Origin: Paraburkholderia sejongensis
GTDB taxonomy: Bacteria; Pseudomonadota; Gammaproteobacteria; Burkholderiales; Burkholderiaceae
Assembly: GCF_020880815.1 (NCBI RefSeq)
Contig: NZ_JAJITD010000004.1
Location: 1-64,000, forward strand
Direction: 5' to 3'
DNA length: 64,000 nt
This document shows positions 54,120-63,164 of this stretch, one piece after another (the stretch's first letter is position 1; each line of letters begins with the position of its first letter). The notes under the pieces were generated by a model. That model saw only the letters and a program-made list of their open reading frames with translations. It did not search any database and was not told the origin of the DNA. A program made the translations under genes and the position numbers.

Positions 54120-54920
54120 TTAGCCGTTATCCGCAAAGCCCGGATACAGAGTCATTCCACCATCGACGAACAGCGTCGTTCCCACCACGTAGTCGCTTTC
54201 GTCGGAAGCGAGCCAGACGGCAGCCTTGCCGATATCGTCCACATCCCCTACGCGTCCATACGGAATCAACTGTAGAAGCTTGTCGAGCGCCGCTTGCGAA
54301 TCCCACGCATCCTTGTTGATCGGCGTGCGGATCGCGCCCGGCGCAATCGAGTTGACGCGAATGCCCTCCGGCGCCACCTCCTGCGCGAGCGATTTCATCA
54401 TCATCTGGATACCGCCTTTCGATGCGGCGTAATTGACGTGACCGGCCCACGGAATGACTTCGTGTACCGAACTCATGCAAATGATCTTGCCGAGCGCTTT
54501 GGACACGGTACTCGGCCCGCGCCGGCGGAATTCCCTGACGGCCGCCTGGCAGGTCAGAAACTGACCGGTCAGGTTGGTGGACAGCACGAACTGCCAATCG
54601 TCGAGCGTCATGTCGGCGATCGCCGCATCCTTTTGCAACCCCGCATTCGCGACGACGATATCGATGCCGCCGAAACGCGCGCGGCACGCGGCGAACAGCT
54701 TGTCGACCTGGGCGGGATCCGAGACATCGGCCTGAATCGCGAATGCGGAGCCGCCGGCCTGTTCGATTTCGGCGGCGAGTTGTTCATCCGGTTCCGCGTG
54801 CGAATGGTAGTTGAGCGCGACCGCGGCGCCGGCATTCGCGAGGGCCTTGGCGACGCCGTAGCCGATTCCCGAACTCGCGCCGGTAATCAGCGCGACCTGA
54901 TTGGCGAGTAACTTTTCCAT
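54120..54920 (-). CDS. SDR-family glucose 1-dehydrogenase-like oxidoreductase
   Basis: 266 aa from the ATG at 54920; the long frame upstream is not coding. NAD(P) motif TGASSGIGYGVAKAL, ADVSDPAQV, NAG motif IVVANAGLQKDAA, catalytic SSVHEVIPWAGHVNYAASKGG (Ser, Tyr-x-x-x-Lys), C-terminal GTTLFVDGGMTLYP. SDR of the glucose 1-dehydrogenase or 3-ketoacyl reductase type. Single gene; the tiny membrane protein gene is upstream on the same strand. Confidence 0.92.
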   Translation of the reverse strand: MEKLLANQVALITGASSGIGYGVAKALANAGAAVALNYHSHAEPDEQLAAEIEQAGGSAFAIQADVSDPAQVDKLFAACRARFGGIDIVVANAGLQKDAAIADMTLDDWQFVLSTNLTGQFLTCQAAVREFRRRGPSTVSKALGKIICMSSVHEVIPWAGHVNYAASKGGIQMMMKSLAQEVAPEGIRVNSIAPGAIRTPINKDAWDSQAALDKLLQLIPYGRVGDVDDIGKAAVWLASDESDYVVGTTLFVDGGMTLYPGFADNG

Positions 54921-55060
54921 AGACGGCTCCGGCGTGATCGAGCGGAAATGAACGCGGCAACAAGGTGGAATAACAAAGCCGCCGCCAGCCCGCGCATCGC
55001 AACGCTCGGGTCCAGCAGCGGCCATCAGGCATTCAGTCGAGCCCGTTAGGCAGGCATCGG

Positions 55061-55216
55061 CTATATCACGCCGGCAATCAGCAGCACGATCACCACGATC
55101 AGCACAACGCCAAGTCCGCCGGTCGGGCCGTAGCCCCAGGCGCGGCTGTGAGGCCACGTCGGCAAGGCACCGATGAGCAGCAGAATCAGCACGATCAGAA
55201 GAATGGTTCCTAGCAT
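55061..55216 (-). CDS. DUF3309 small membrane protein
   Basis: 51 aa from the ATG at 55216 with GGAGGTC upstream. Two hydrophobic helices connected by LPTWPHSRAWGYGPTGG: the sequence MLGTILLIVLILLLIGALP and GLGVVLIVVIVLLIAGV matches the DUF3309 family. Such proteins are often stress-induced inner-membrane peptides of unknown function. Confidence 0.9.
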   Translation of the reverse strand: MLGTILLIVLILLLIGALPTWPHSRAWGYGPTGGLGVVLIVVIVLLIAGVI

Positions 55217-55405
55217 GTTGTGACCTCCGTGTGGTTGATAGGACCTGCTTTTACAGATTGGCCGCGCAGAGCCGCGGGGTTACTCCTGAAAAGCAAACCA
55301 TGTGCCTAGCAGAAGAAGATGCTAGCCGGAAGTCGAGCGGCACCCGTTTCGTCCGGAAGCCCCGGGCCGGGTGCCGCATTTCCAATTGCGGACACGTCGC
55401 GCGTC

Positions 55406-55612
55406 CTATAGATAAGTCCCGTGAATGCGCCCTTCGAAGATTGCGGTATTGATTTCGAAATCGTCGACGTGGGCCGTGCTGCCGCCGTCGACTGTGACGA
55501 CGACAGAGCGGCCGCCGCGCAGCAGTTTCATCTGCTCGACGGTGAGCGTTTTTTCGTGGGGTGCGTCGCCGGCCCGATGCGGCAGATCCTTGATGATGAC
55601 AGCGGCTTTCAT
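55406..55612 (-). CDS. Short peptide with divergent double-glycine leader (peptide 5)
   Basis: 68 aa from the ATG at 55612, AAGGAG upstream. Starts MKAAVIIKDLPHRA, keeps the IIKDL core of the family, and has VEQMKLLRGG ending at residues 33-34. Core peptide begins RSVVVTVDGGSTAHVDDFEINTAIFEG. It is the most diverged of five family members; its leader is longer. It has its own sigma-54-type promoter element. Predicted to be cleaved after GG by a C39-type protease/exporter. Function of the product is unknown. Confidence 0.75.
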   Translation of the reverse strand: MKAAVIIKDLPHRAGDAPHEKTLTVEQMKLLRGGRSVVVTVDGGSTAHVDDFEINTAIFEGRIHGTYL

Positions 55613-55634
55613 GGCAATACTCCTTGAGATGAAT

Positions 55635-55656
55635 GGGCGCGCACACGCTGGCGCCC
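55635..55656 (-). promoter_or_regulatory. 5'-leader hairpin of peptide 5 transcript
   Basis: GGGCGC and GCGCCC flank a 10-nt loop (minus strand GGGCGCCAGCGTGTGCGCGCCC). It would begin about 5 nt after the predicted transcription start. Confidence 0.55.
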
Positions 55657-55666
55657 GCTCCGATTT

Positions 55667-55684
55667 CTGCAAGGGCTATGCCAA
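55667..55684 (-). promoter_or_regulatory. Sigma-54 (-24/-12) promoter of peptide 5 gene
   Basis: Minus strand reads TTGGCATAGCCCTTGCAG: GG and GC are exactly ten bases apart and the surrounding bases fit the TTGGCACG-N4-TTGCA consensus. It lies about 55-70 bp before the start codon. Confidence 0.85.
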
Positions 55685-55865
55685 TCGATCCGAAGGTGGT
55701 GCGATTTTTAGCGCGCACGCTGACGCGCAAAGCCAGTCAAGGGGGTGGGAGAAGAGCGAAGGCAAGCACGCGCGCGGAGCGCGCGGGATGTCGGATCGAA
55801 GTGTCGGCACGCGTCCCACCAATCGGTGGCGAATGGTTGGATTGGCGCAGCGGCCAGCGCAACTA

Positions 55866-56084
55866 TTAGCGCCTCTGCCGCTTGCGCGCCAGACCCACAT
55901 CGGCAATCCGCTGATGCGCGGCCGCAAAGCCGGGCGGATATTCGACGACCCGCGTCGCGGGCGGCACCAGCGGCGCGCCGATGCTCGAACGCGCGCCGAC
56001 GCGGGCGCCGCCGACGATCGCGGCCATTGCCTCGCGATCGAGTTCGACGCTGGCGGTCAGATCCTTGATGATGAGCTTGGCCAT
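55866..56084 (-). CDS. Short peptide with double-glycine leader (peptide 4)
   Basis: 72 aa from the ATG at 56084. Leader MAKLIIKDLTASVELDREAM then AAIVGG, GG at residues 25-26, the same length as three other family members. Core begins ARVGARSSIGAPLVPPATRVVEYPPGF, is basic and ends RKRQRR. It differs from the Asn-rich cores of peptides 1-3. No sigma-54 element is found directly upstream; a TATACT/TATAGT-like -10 lies about 100 bp before the start. Confidence 0.78.
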   Translation of the reverse strand: MAKLIIKDLTASVELDREAMAAIVGGARVGARSSIGAPLVPPATRVVEYPPGFAAAHQRIADVGLARKRQRR

Positions 56085-56278
56085 GACGGCTCCACGAAAA
56101 CGCTCAGGCGGCCGATCCTGCGATGGAATCGGCCGCCGCGCTGGCACGTTGTTCGGTATGAAGTTCGGTGTGCTGAGGTCTCGACGCACTATAAGTATAG
56201 GAAATGCGGGCCCGGCCGGTGTGGCGGCGACGTTGCAGCGGCAGTGGGGCAACCCCGTTCCCATGCTGCTGCGCACGC

Positions 56279-56569
56279 TTACACCGCGGCGTAATTGCTG
56301 CCTTGCAGGTAAGGGGAGACGTCGAGCTTGAGCGGCAGCACGACATTGGCGCCGATCGAGCCGATGTTGTTGAGTGCCGCGACGTTCACGTATTGCTGCT
56401 GGACCAGATTCTGGTTCACCGTGACGTTGATGTTGGCGATGCCGGCGAGACTGCCGAGTCCGCCCGACGGCATCGGCACGTTGCTGCCGGTACCACCGGT
56501 GATCGCGGACATGCTTCGGCGGTCTAGTTCCCGGGCGGCGGCCAGATCGCGAATCATGAGGGATGACAT
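56279..56569 (-). CDS. Short peptide with double-glycine leader (peptide 3)
   Basis: 96 aa from the ATG at 56569 (AGGAGCAACGCC upstream). Leader MSSLMIRDLAAARELDRRSM, then SAITGG at 21-26. The core is Asn/Gln/Val-rich with INVTVNQNLVQQQYVNVAALNNIG and low charge. Such composition would favour beta-rich, possibly aggregating or amyloid-like structure; this is inference. Probably cotranscribed with peptide 2 upstream (88 bp gap). Confidence 0.8.
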   Translation of the reverse strand: MSSLMIRDLAAARELDRRSMSAITGGTGSNVPMPSGGLGSLAGIANINVTVNQNLVQQQYVNVAALNNIGSIGANVVLPLKLDVSPYLQGSNYAAV

Positions 56570-56657
56570 GGCGTTGCTCCTGAAATGCATTGCGGGCGAA
56601 CAGATGCGGAACGCGGCGAAGCGAGCTGCGCGAGCAGGTGCTTCGCCGCGCGACGCG

Positions 56658-56927
56658 TTACTGGTTGGCGCTGTTGCTCGAGACCAGGTACGGGCTCATA
56701 TTCGTAATGGCGCCGCCGGCCAGCGCAACGTTGTTGCCGTTGGCGTTCTGGAAGTTCAACTCGTTGTTGATCACTTGCGTCGCGGTGAGGGTCTTGCTGT
56801 TGTTCGGCGCCGAGAACGGGCTGAAGTTGTAGTACAGGCTCGGGCCGAAGCCGCCGCGCACCGTGCGCATTGCCTTGCTGTCGAGTTGTTCGGTGACGGA
56901 AAGGTCTTTGATCATCAGCGTTTTCAT
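56658..56927 (-). CDS. Short peptide with double-glycine leader (peptide 2)
   Basis: 89 aa from the ATG at 56927 (CCGGAGACTG upstream). Leader MKTLMIKDLSVTEQLDSKAM followed by RTVRGG at residues 21-26. Core FGPSLYYNFSPF, then NNSKTLTATQVINNELNFQNANGNN and a short hydrophobic turn. The APNNSKTLTATQ region and following Asn-rich stretch are closely shared with peptide 1 at 63257. Preceded by a sigma-54-type promoter and a conserved hairpin. Confidence 0.85.
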   Translation of the reverse strand: MKTLMIKDLSVTEQLDSKAMRTVRGGFGPSLYYNFSPFSAPNNSKTLTATQVINNELNFQNANGNNVALAGGAITNMSPYLVSSNSANQ

Positions 56928-56972
56928 GGTCAGTCTCCGGAAAGAAATATTCGCAGTGTTGCGAGTGGTTTT

Positions 56973-56989
56973 GAGCAACTTGTTTGCTC
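56973..56989 (-). promoter_or_regulatory. 5'-leader hairpin of peptide 2 transcript
   Basis: GAGCAA-ACAAG-TTGCTC on the minus strand; the same hairpin (CGAGCA/TGCTCG) occurs at 63192-63210 upstream of peptide 1, at the matching distance from the promoter. Confidence 0.7.
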
Positions 56990-57000
56990 GGGTATCACTA

Positions 57001-57018
57001 ATGCACAGGCTGTGCCAA
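57001..57018 (-). promoter_or_regulatory. Sigma-54 (-24/-12) promoter of peptide 2 operon
   Basis: Minus strand TTGGCACAGCCTGTGCAT, GG-N10-GC. The bases between and after it are conserved with the promoter of peptide 1. Confidence 0.85.
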
Positions 57019-57360
57019 TGTTATTCAAGTATCCTGAAGAAAATGGCGAAAGCCCGTCGTATAAGGGCTCCGCGGCCGGTGCGGTAACCCGGCACGAGCA
57101 GACGATGCGCGCGCGAACGCTCGCAGCGGTGGCGGCGCTCCGACACCTGACCGATTGCTGTTGGCCGATCCACGACACCGCGCCCGCACTCCCGCGATTG
57201 CTCGCGCGCGTGATGCCTGGTTTGCCTGGTTTACGAAAGCGCAGACCGGGAGCTAGTATCGAAAGGGCACATGTAACTGGTTACGACAGGTTTTCTATCG
57301 ACCCGCGTGGCTTCGGTCGCATGCGACACGGCCCAGCGGCAACGGCGGTGCTTCGCACAA
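57019..57360. other. Intergenic region between peptide 2 promoter and kinase gene
   Basis: About 340 bp. Should hold activator sites for the sigma-54 promoter and the kinase promoter. An open frame on the plus strand enters the kinase gene from 57307 (GTG), an alternative start. Confidence 0.4.
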
Positions 57361-59574
57361 ATGGCTAGCCTTGCGCGTGTGATTCACGACTTCCAGAGCG
57401 GCGAGCTGTCGCGCGACGAATTCGTCGCGCAGCTCGACGGCGCGTTGACGTCCGGCGAGGCCGGCCCGACGCAACTGCTGGATACGCTCGGCGCCGCGCA
57501 CCAACAAACGCCGTTACCCGAGGATCTCTATCTGGAAGTACGTAGGCGCATCGAGTTGCTGCGCATGTCGAACGTCGCGGCCGGCGGCGACGAAACCGGG
57601 TTGCAGACCACGGTCGAGCTGCCTTCGGTAGGCTCGTCGAGCGTCGGCAGCGCGGGCGCCGCGAGTACTTCGCCGCCGCCGTCGGGCGCCGGGCAGGACA
57701 CGATCAAAGGCATCGGCGACACGCTGAATAACCGCTTCGTGCTCGAAGAGTGTCTCGGCGTCGGCGGAATGGGCACCGTCTATAAAGCACTCGATCTGCG
57801 CAAGCTCGAAGCTTCGGATCGCAAACCGTACGTCGCCATCAAGGTACTGAACGTCCAGTTCCGCGGCAATCCGAATTCGCTGGTCGCATTGCAGCGCGAG
57901 GCGCGCAAGGCGCAGGTGCTCGCGCATCGGAACATCATCACCGTGTACGACTTCGACCGCGACGGTCCGATCGTCTATCTGACGATGGAGTACCTGAGCG
58001 GCAAGCCGCTGAGCCAGCTGCTGCGCACGCCCGGCTATCAGGGTATGCCGGTACGCGCCGCGCTGCCGATCGTGCGCGGGATGTGCGCGGCGCTCGCGTA
58101 TGCACACGAACGCGGTTTCGTGCATTGCGACTTCAAACCCGCCAACGTGTTTCTGACCACTAACGCCGAAGTGAAGGTGATCGACTTCGGCATTGCGCGG
58201 GTATTCCAGCGGCCGGAAGAAGAAAGCGACGCGACCGTGTTCGATCCGGGTAGCCTCGGCGCGTTGACGCCCGCGTATGCGAGCCCGGAGATGATCGAGC
58301 ATCGCGAACCCGATCCGCGCGACGATATCTACGCGCTCGGCTGCATCACTTATGAGCTGTTGACCGGTCATCACCCGTTCGACCGGCTGTCCGCGACCCA
58401 GGCGCGCAACGCGGATTTCAAGCCGCAGCGGCCGGCCAATCTCGACGCGAGACAATGGCGTGCGCTGCGCTCCGCGTTGTCGTTCGATCGCGCGACGCGG
58501 ATGCCGAGCGTCGCGCGCTTTATCGCTGAATTCGACAATGAGGCGCGCGCGGAAAAGTCCGGCACGCTCGCGAAGGCCGGGCTCGCGAGTTTCGCGCTCG
58601 TGTGCGCGGCGGCGGTCGGCGTGTTCGCATTTCGTGCGGGACCGGGGCGGCAAGCCGCGCCGGCGAACGTGGCGGCGACGCGATCCGACCAGGTGGATCG
58701 CGCGGGCGGCGCGTCGGCGCTGGCGGCGAATTCGAATGCCAATCCAACTGCCAATCCAAACGGCGGCGGTACGAGCGTAGCGAACGAGCCGGCCAGCTCG
58801 ATCGCTGCGCCGCCGACCACCTCCGCCGCTGCATCGATTGCCGCGGCGTCCGCGGCGCCATCTGTGACGGCTTCGGCACCGGCTGCGCCGAAGCCCGCGC
58901 TGACGCTCGCCGCGGTCGCGCCGGCGCTCGCGCAGGTACCCTGTTCGGCGTTGTCGCCGGCGCTGCACGATCACGCGCTGACGTTGCGCGGTTTCGTCTC
59001 GCAGCGTTATGGCGTTACGCATCTGAAAGACACATTGGCCGCGGTGCCGGGTGTCGAGACCGTATCGCTCGACGTGCAGCCGCTAGCCGACGACAAATGC
59101 GACATCGTCAAAGTACTGGCGCCGTACTGGGTGCACAACTGGCAGGCGGGTCGAATTGCGTCGCTGCATGTGCGGCCGTCGAGCGGGCTGCTGAGCGAAG
59201 GCGATGCACTGGTGGTCGATCTGAGCACACCGGGCTTCGACTCGTACGTGACCGTCGACTATTTCCAGCTCGACGGCAGCGTCGTGCACGTGGTGCCGAG
59301 CCCGCGCATGAAAGACAATCAGGCGCCGCCGAACTACTCGGCGACGATCGGCAGTGGCGGCGACTGGACGGTCGCCAAACCGTTCGGCGCCGAAATGCTG
59401 GTGCTGTTAATTACGCCGGTGCAGTTATTCGACGCGATGCGCCCGGAAAGCGAGCCGCGCGCCGACTATCTGCACGCACTGGATGCGCGGCTCGCGCAGA
59501 TCGGCGGCAAGTATGGAGCGGCGCATATCGTCGCGGATTTCGCGCCGATCACGACGAAACCGCGCGCGCGTTGA
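57361..59574 (+). CDS. Transmembrane Ser/Thr protein kinase with DUF4384-like domain
   Basis: 737 aa from the ATG at 57361; a GTG at 57307 would add 18 residues. N-terminal helical region (1-125), then a Hanks-type kinase domain: glycine loop GVGGMGTVYKA from residue 133, Lys161 in VAIKV, catalytic loop HCDFKPANV (Asp257; Cys in place of Arg, so non-RD), DFG at 275-277, and ASPE at the end of the activation segment. A transmembrane helix at ~407-425 puts the C-terminal part in the periplasm. That part has a Pro/Ala-rich linker and a domain with DALVVDLSTPGFDSYVTVDYFQLDGSVVHVVPSPR matching DUF4384. It lies between peptide genes and the caspase-like gene. Confidence 0.9.
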   Translation: MASLARVIHDFQSGELSRDEFVAQLDGALTSGEAGPTQLLDTLGAAHQQTPLPEDLYLEVRRRIELLRMSNVAAGGDETGLQTTVELPSVGSSSVGSAGAASTSPPPSGAGQDTIKGIGDTLNNRFVLEECLGVGGMGTVYKALDLRKLEASDRKPYVAIKVLNVQFRGNPNSLVALQREARKAQVLAHRNIITVYDFDRDGPIVYLTMEYLSGKPLSQLLRTPGYQGMPVRAALPIVRGMCAALAYAHERGFVHCDFKPANVFLTTNAEVKVIDFGIARVFQRPEEESDATVFDPGSLGALTPAYASPEMIEHREPDPRDDIYALGCITYELLTGHHPFDRLSATQARNADFKPQRPANLDARQWRALRSALSFDRATRMPSVARFIAEFDNEARAEKSGTLAKAGLASFALVCAAAVGVFAFRAGPGRQAAPANVAATRSDQVDRAGGASALAANSNANPTANPNGGGTSVANEPASSIAAPPTTSAAASIAAASAAPSVTASAPAAPKPALTLAAVAPALAQVPCSALSPALHDHALTLRGFVSQRYGVTHLKDTLAAVPGVETVSLDVQPLADDKCDIVKVLAPYWVHNWQAGRIASLHVRPSSGLLSEGDALVVDLSTPGFDSYVTVDYFQLDGSVVHVVPSPRMKDNQAPPNYSATIGSGGDWTVAKPFGAEMLVLLITPVQLFDAMRPESEPRADYLHALDARLAQIGGKYGAAHIVADFAPITTKPRAR

Positions 59575-59619
59575 TCCGCTCGCAAGTCGCCGGTGACCGG
59601 TTCGATGAAGAAGCGCGGC

Positions 59620-61659
59620 TCAGTGCAGATCTCTCGCCACGCGAAAACCATCCTGCGATTGCCGCACGCTCGCGCTGTACTTGAAGCGCGTTGCGCTGAG
59701 CATGTAGTCGCCGCCTTCGCGCCACGAGCCGCCGCGAATCACGCGCACTTCGCAGCCGGGGCTGTCCCATGCGTGTCCATCGACGGGCGCGCCCTGGTAG
59801 GAGTTGTGCCAGCAGTCGGCGGTCCATTCCCACACGCCGCCGTTCATGTCGTGCAGGCCGAGCGGATTCGCGCTGAACGTGCCAACGCTTTCCGGTCCTT
59901 CCTTGTGCCACGGATCGCCGCAATCCTTGCAATTGGCCGTGCCTTTACGCATCTGGTCGCCCCACCAGTACGCGGTCGTGGTGCCGCCGCGGTCCGCGTA
60001 TTCCCACTCGGCCTCGGTGGGCAGGCGGTACGGTTTGCCGGTGGTTTTGGCAAGCCATTTGACGTACTGCTGCGCGTCGTCCCAGCTCAGATCGCGCGCG
60101 GGCGCGGCCTTGTTGGTGTTGCTTTCGGGCGTGAGCTTCGGGCACGCATTGGCGGCGACGCAGACATTCCATTGCTCGACCGTCACCGGAAATTTGCCGA
60201 TCGCGAACGCGGTGCCGATGCTCACGCGATGCACGGGCCTCTCCGAAGGATCGTCAGTATTGCTGCCCATCGCGAACGAGCCGGCGGGCACCGCGATCAG
60301 GATCGGACAGGTCGGGCAGTCGCGAATATCGCCGGGCCCGGGTGGATGCGCGACGGTCTTCTGCGCGAGCGGTGCCGGAGCGCTGGCTGTCGCGGCGGCA
60401 GGCGGCGGTGCGGGCGCGGCGGCCGACGGACGGGCCGAAGCCGGGGCGGCGGGGGCGGCGGGGGCGTTGGCCGGCGCGGCCGGGCGAGCGGCCTGCGCCG
60501 GTGCCGGCGGCGGGGTCTGCGTCTGCGGAGCATGCGTGGCTGGTGCCGCGGGCGGTGCGTTTGCAGCCGGATTGGAAGCGGCGGCCGCCCGCAACCGATC
60601 GATCCGCGCATGCGCGAGCGGCGCGAAGCGGCCATTCGGATACGCTTTCAGATAGGCCTCGTAATCGCCCGGGTAGTTGCTGTCCTTGATCGACTCCCAG
60701 AACGTGATTTCGTATTGTTCGCTGCTGTCTTTCGGCAAAATGCCGCGACCGTGCAGTGTCAGCGGTTGATGCGCGCTCGTCGCGTCGCGCGGTGTGTCGG
60801 CGGTGCTCGCGACCGAAATGGCAGAACCCCGCGCGGCAAGCCACGGCTGCTGAGCGTCGCCGGTCGCGTCGCGAACGTCGCTGGCGACGCGCTCGAACAA
60901 CGCGCTCAGCGGCTCGGCAGACGCGCGCGCATCGTTCAGCGCATGCAGCCATGCAGCGGTATAGACGCCGTGCCGCGCGCCGTCCGCCGCGAAACCGCCG
61001 GCCGTCGTCGCATACGCAATCACGGTATTGGCGCGCAAAGCCGCGCTATCGATCCGCGCGGCGGCCGGCGTAAATGGATTGTCCAGACACGTGTCGAGAA
61101 TCACGAGATCGAAGCGCTTGTCGCGGCGCGATTCCATTGCCCGCAAAACCGCGTTCAGATCGACACCGCTTTCGAGCCGGGATCCGGGTGCCGAGTCGAT
61201 GACGGCTCGCGTACTGGATTGCGCCGGCATCAGCAGCGTTCGCGGGCCGATCTGCATTCCGTGTCCGGCGAAATAGAACAGCCCGATATCGGCCGTTTGC
61301 AAACGACGCTGAAATTCACCGAGAGCCGCGCGCATTTGCGGCGGCGTCGCATTCATGCGGACGATCACGTCGAAACCGCGCGCGCGGAGCGCGTCGCGCA
61401 TCGCCAGCGCATCGCGCGGCGCATTGGTGCGGACCGGTGCCGCAGCAGTGGTGGAGTCGCCGTACTCGCCATTGCCGATCACGAGCGCGACGTGGCGCGA
61501 CTGCGTGTCGGCGTGTAATGAAGCAAATGGCGAGAAACGTTGCGTCGCGTCCGGTGCCAATGCGGAAGTACTCGTCAGCCTGTCCGCAGCGGCCCCGGCA
61601 TTGCCCGACTGCATCGCGATTGCACCAGCCACGCATATCAGCAGGAATCGTCGCCACAT
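59620..61659 (-). CDS. Exported caspase-like protease fused to formylglycine-generating-enzyme-like domain
   Basis: 679 aa from the ATG at 61659; signal peptide to about residue 25 ([18 protein letters not shown]). Peptidase C14 caspase-like domain: [14 protein letters not shown], His133 in YFAGHG, Cys191 in LDTC, so the catalytic dyad is intact. A spacer of Ala/Pro repeats (residues ~370-440) leads to an FGE-sulfatase domain: [47 protein letters not shown] and [10 protein letters not shown]. This domain class includes both active formylglycine enzymes and non-catalytic C-type-lectin-like binders. Convergent with the kinase gene; 45 bp separate the stops. Likely works with the kinase; substrate unknown. 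Confidence 0.9.
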   Translation of the reverse strand: MWRRFLLICVAGAIAMQSGNAGAAADRLTSTSALAPDATQRFSPFASLHADTQSRHVALVIGNGEYGDSTTAAAPVRTNAPRDALAMRDALRARGFDVIVRMNATPPQMRAALGEFQRRLQTADIGLFYFAGHGMQIGPRTLLMPAQSSTRAVIDSAPGSRLESGVDLNAVLRAMESRRDKRFDLVILDTCLDNPFTPAAARIDSAALRANTVIAYATTAGGFAADGARHGVYTAAWLHALNDARASAEPLSALFERVASDVRDATGDAQQPWLAARGSAISVASTADTPRDATSAHQPLTLHGRGILPKDSSEQYEITFWESIKDSNYPGDYEAYLKAYPNGRFAPLAHARIDRLRAAAASNPAANAPPAAPATHAPQTQTPPPAPAQAARPAAPANAPAAPAAPASARPSAAAPAPPPAAATASAPAPLAQKTVAHPPGPGDIRDCPTCPILIAVPAGSFAMGSNTDDPSERPVHRVSIGTAFAIGKFPVTVEQWNVCVAANACPKLTPESNTNKAAPARDLSWDDAQQYVKWLAKTTGKPYRLPTEAEWEYADRGGTTTAYWWGDQMRKGTANCKDCGDPWHKEGPESVGTFSANPLGLHDMNGGVWEWTADCWHNSYQGAPVDGHAWDSPGCEVRVIRGGSWREGGDYMLSATRFKYSASVRQSQDGFRVARDLH

Positions 61660-62034
61660 CTTCGTATCCTTGTTCGTATGCTGTTCGCAGCGGACACAAT
61701 TCAGGCATTCGAGGACCACGCTGCCCGCGCAATGCGCCGGCTGCCGCAAGCGAAATGTCGATGCCGTGACCGGCCATCCACCCGCAACCTTTCATTAACG
61801 ATAGCACGCGCCCGGCGGCATAACTGTGCGGGAGTCCTTAACGCGTCATACGGTTAACGAGCATTGCATATCTTTTTGGCAAGTTACGTCCTAAGCTGAT
61901 TCACAAAGTCCGCCATACGGTCGTTTATAACCAGGCGACGGTGCGCCGAGCGACACGCGCGAGCCGCTGCCCGAACACCCGGAAGGCCATCGACAGCCGG
62001 GCCCAGCCATGCCTCCTCAACGGGAGAATGCGCT
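61660..62034. other. Intergenic region between divergent caspase-like and DUF4399 genes
   Basis: About 375 bp. No gene is supported. AT-rich promoter-like stretches occur around 61795-61880. No GG-N10-GC element is seen here. Confidence 0.4.
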
Positions 62035-62544
62035 ATGCGAAGAACCCGAGTTCCTCTCCTTTTCGGCAACCTGAATACCACGCCGGCCCGCACTGTGCGC
62101 TGGCGCGCGGCGCTATGCGCAACCGTCCTGGCGCTATGCGCCGGCCTCGGCTTTGGCGCCACCGGAACCGCGCGCGCGGAACAGACCGCGTCGCCGCCGG
62201 GCGCCGAGGAGTACATCATCTGGCCGTCCGACGGCGCGGTGATTCACGGCGGCAAGCTGTGGGTACGGATGGGACTGCGCAACATGGGCGTGTGTCCGAA
62301 AGGCGTCGCCGTACCGAATACCGGCCACCATCATCTGCTGATCGACACCGATCTGCCGGCGCTCGATCAGGAGATTCCGTCGGACCGCCAGCATCTGCAT
62401 TTCGGCGCCGGCGAAACCGACGCGCGTATCGAATTGCCGCCCGGCAAGCACACGCTGCAGTTGATTCTCGGCGATCACAATCACGTGCCGCACGTGCCGC
62501 CGGTGTATTCGAAGAAGATCACGATCACCGTGGTGAAAGACTAG
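62035..62544 (+). CDS. DUF4399 periplasmic protein, copy 1
   Basis: 169 aa from the ATG at 62035 (ACGGGAGAAT upstream). Signal peptide ends TARAEQT. The mature domain has PSDGAVIHGGKLWVRMGLRNMGV, GHHHLLIDTDLP, HLHFGAGETD and LPPGKHTLQLILGDHNHVPH, the DUF4399 pattern with many His that could bind a metal. Followed 18 bp later by a paralogue. Role unknown; location between the caspase-like gene and peptide 1 suggests part of the same system. Confidence 0.9.
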   Translation: MRRTRVPLLFGNLNTTPARTVRWRAALCATVLALCAGLGFGATGTARAEQTASPPGAEEYIIWPSDGAVIHGGKLWVRMGLRNMGVCPKGVAVPNTGHHHLLIDTDLPALDQEIPSDRQHLHFGAGETDARIELPPGKHTLQLILGDHNHVPHVPPVYSKKITITVVKD

Positions 62545-62562
62545 CCGCAACGGAGAAAGCTC

Positions 62563-63000
62563 ATGAACAGGATCATTGCGGCTGCGTTGGTCGTCGCGGC
62601 GGCCTGCGCGGCAGCGGCGTTGCCCGGGCCCGCATGGGCCGGCGCGCCATCGCCTGCCGGCGCTTATGCGTATATTGGCTATCCGAACGACGGCCAGGTG
62701 GTCGCCGCCAATAAACCGTTCCGGGTCTGGTTCGGGCTGCGCTTCATGGGCGTCGCGCCGAAAGGGGTGAAGTACCCGAACACAGGTCACCACCATCTGC
62801 TGATAGATACCGACTTGCCGCCGCTCGATCAGGAAATTCCATCGGACCGACATCATCTGCATTTCGGCGCGGGTGAAACCGAAACGATGATCCAGTTGCC
62901 GCCGGGCAAGCACACGCTGCAATTGCTGATGGGCGACGACATGCATGTGCCGCACACGCCGCCGGTGTACTCGAAAAAGATCACGGTGATTGCGCGTTGA
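62563..63000 (+). CDS. DUF4399 periplasmic protein, copy 2
   Basis: 145 aa. Signal peptide ends GPAWAGAP. Nearly the same domain as copy 1: PNDGQVVAANKPFRVWFGLRFMGV, TGHHHLLIDTDLPPLDQEIPSDRHHLHFG and GKHTLQLLMGDDMHVPHTPPVYS. The DNA of the two copies is very alike, so they are a recent tandem duplication. Histidine ligands are conserved. ACGGAGAAAGCTC precedes the start. Confidence 0.9.
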   Translation: MNRIIAAALVVAAACAAAALPGPAWAGAPSPAGAYAYIGYPNDGQVVAANKPFRVWFGLRFMGVAPKGVKYPNTGHHHLLIDTDLPPLDQEIPSDRHHLHFGAGETETMIQLPPGKHTLQLLMGDDMHVPHTPPVYSKKITVIAR

Positions 63001-63164
63001 ACGGCTGTTGCCGCGAAGCCGACAATGCGGGATGCAGTGTTGGACGCAAGCCACCAATCAATCACTGTTATCCGCGTAAAGCCGGCCAGTAGAAAATCAA
63101 CGTCATTGCTGGAAGTCCCTCCGCATAAGGTGCTCAGGACAGGATAGGAAAAACGGCGCACAAC

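Noticed and set aside
61880..61905. Sigma-54 element before DUF4399 genes
   Set aside because: TTTGGCAAGTTACGTCC has the GG half but no GC ten bases later.
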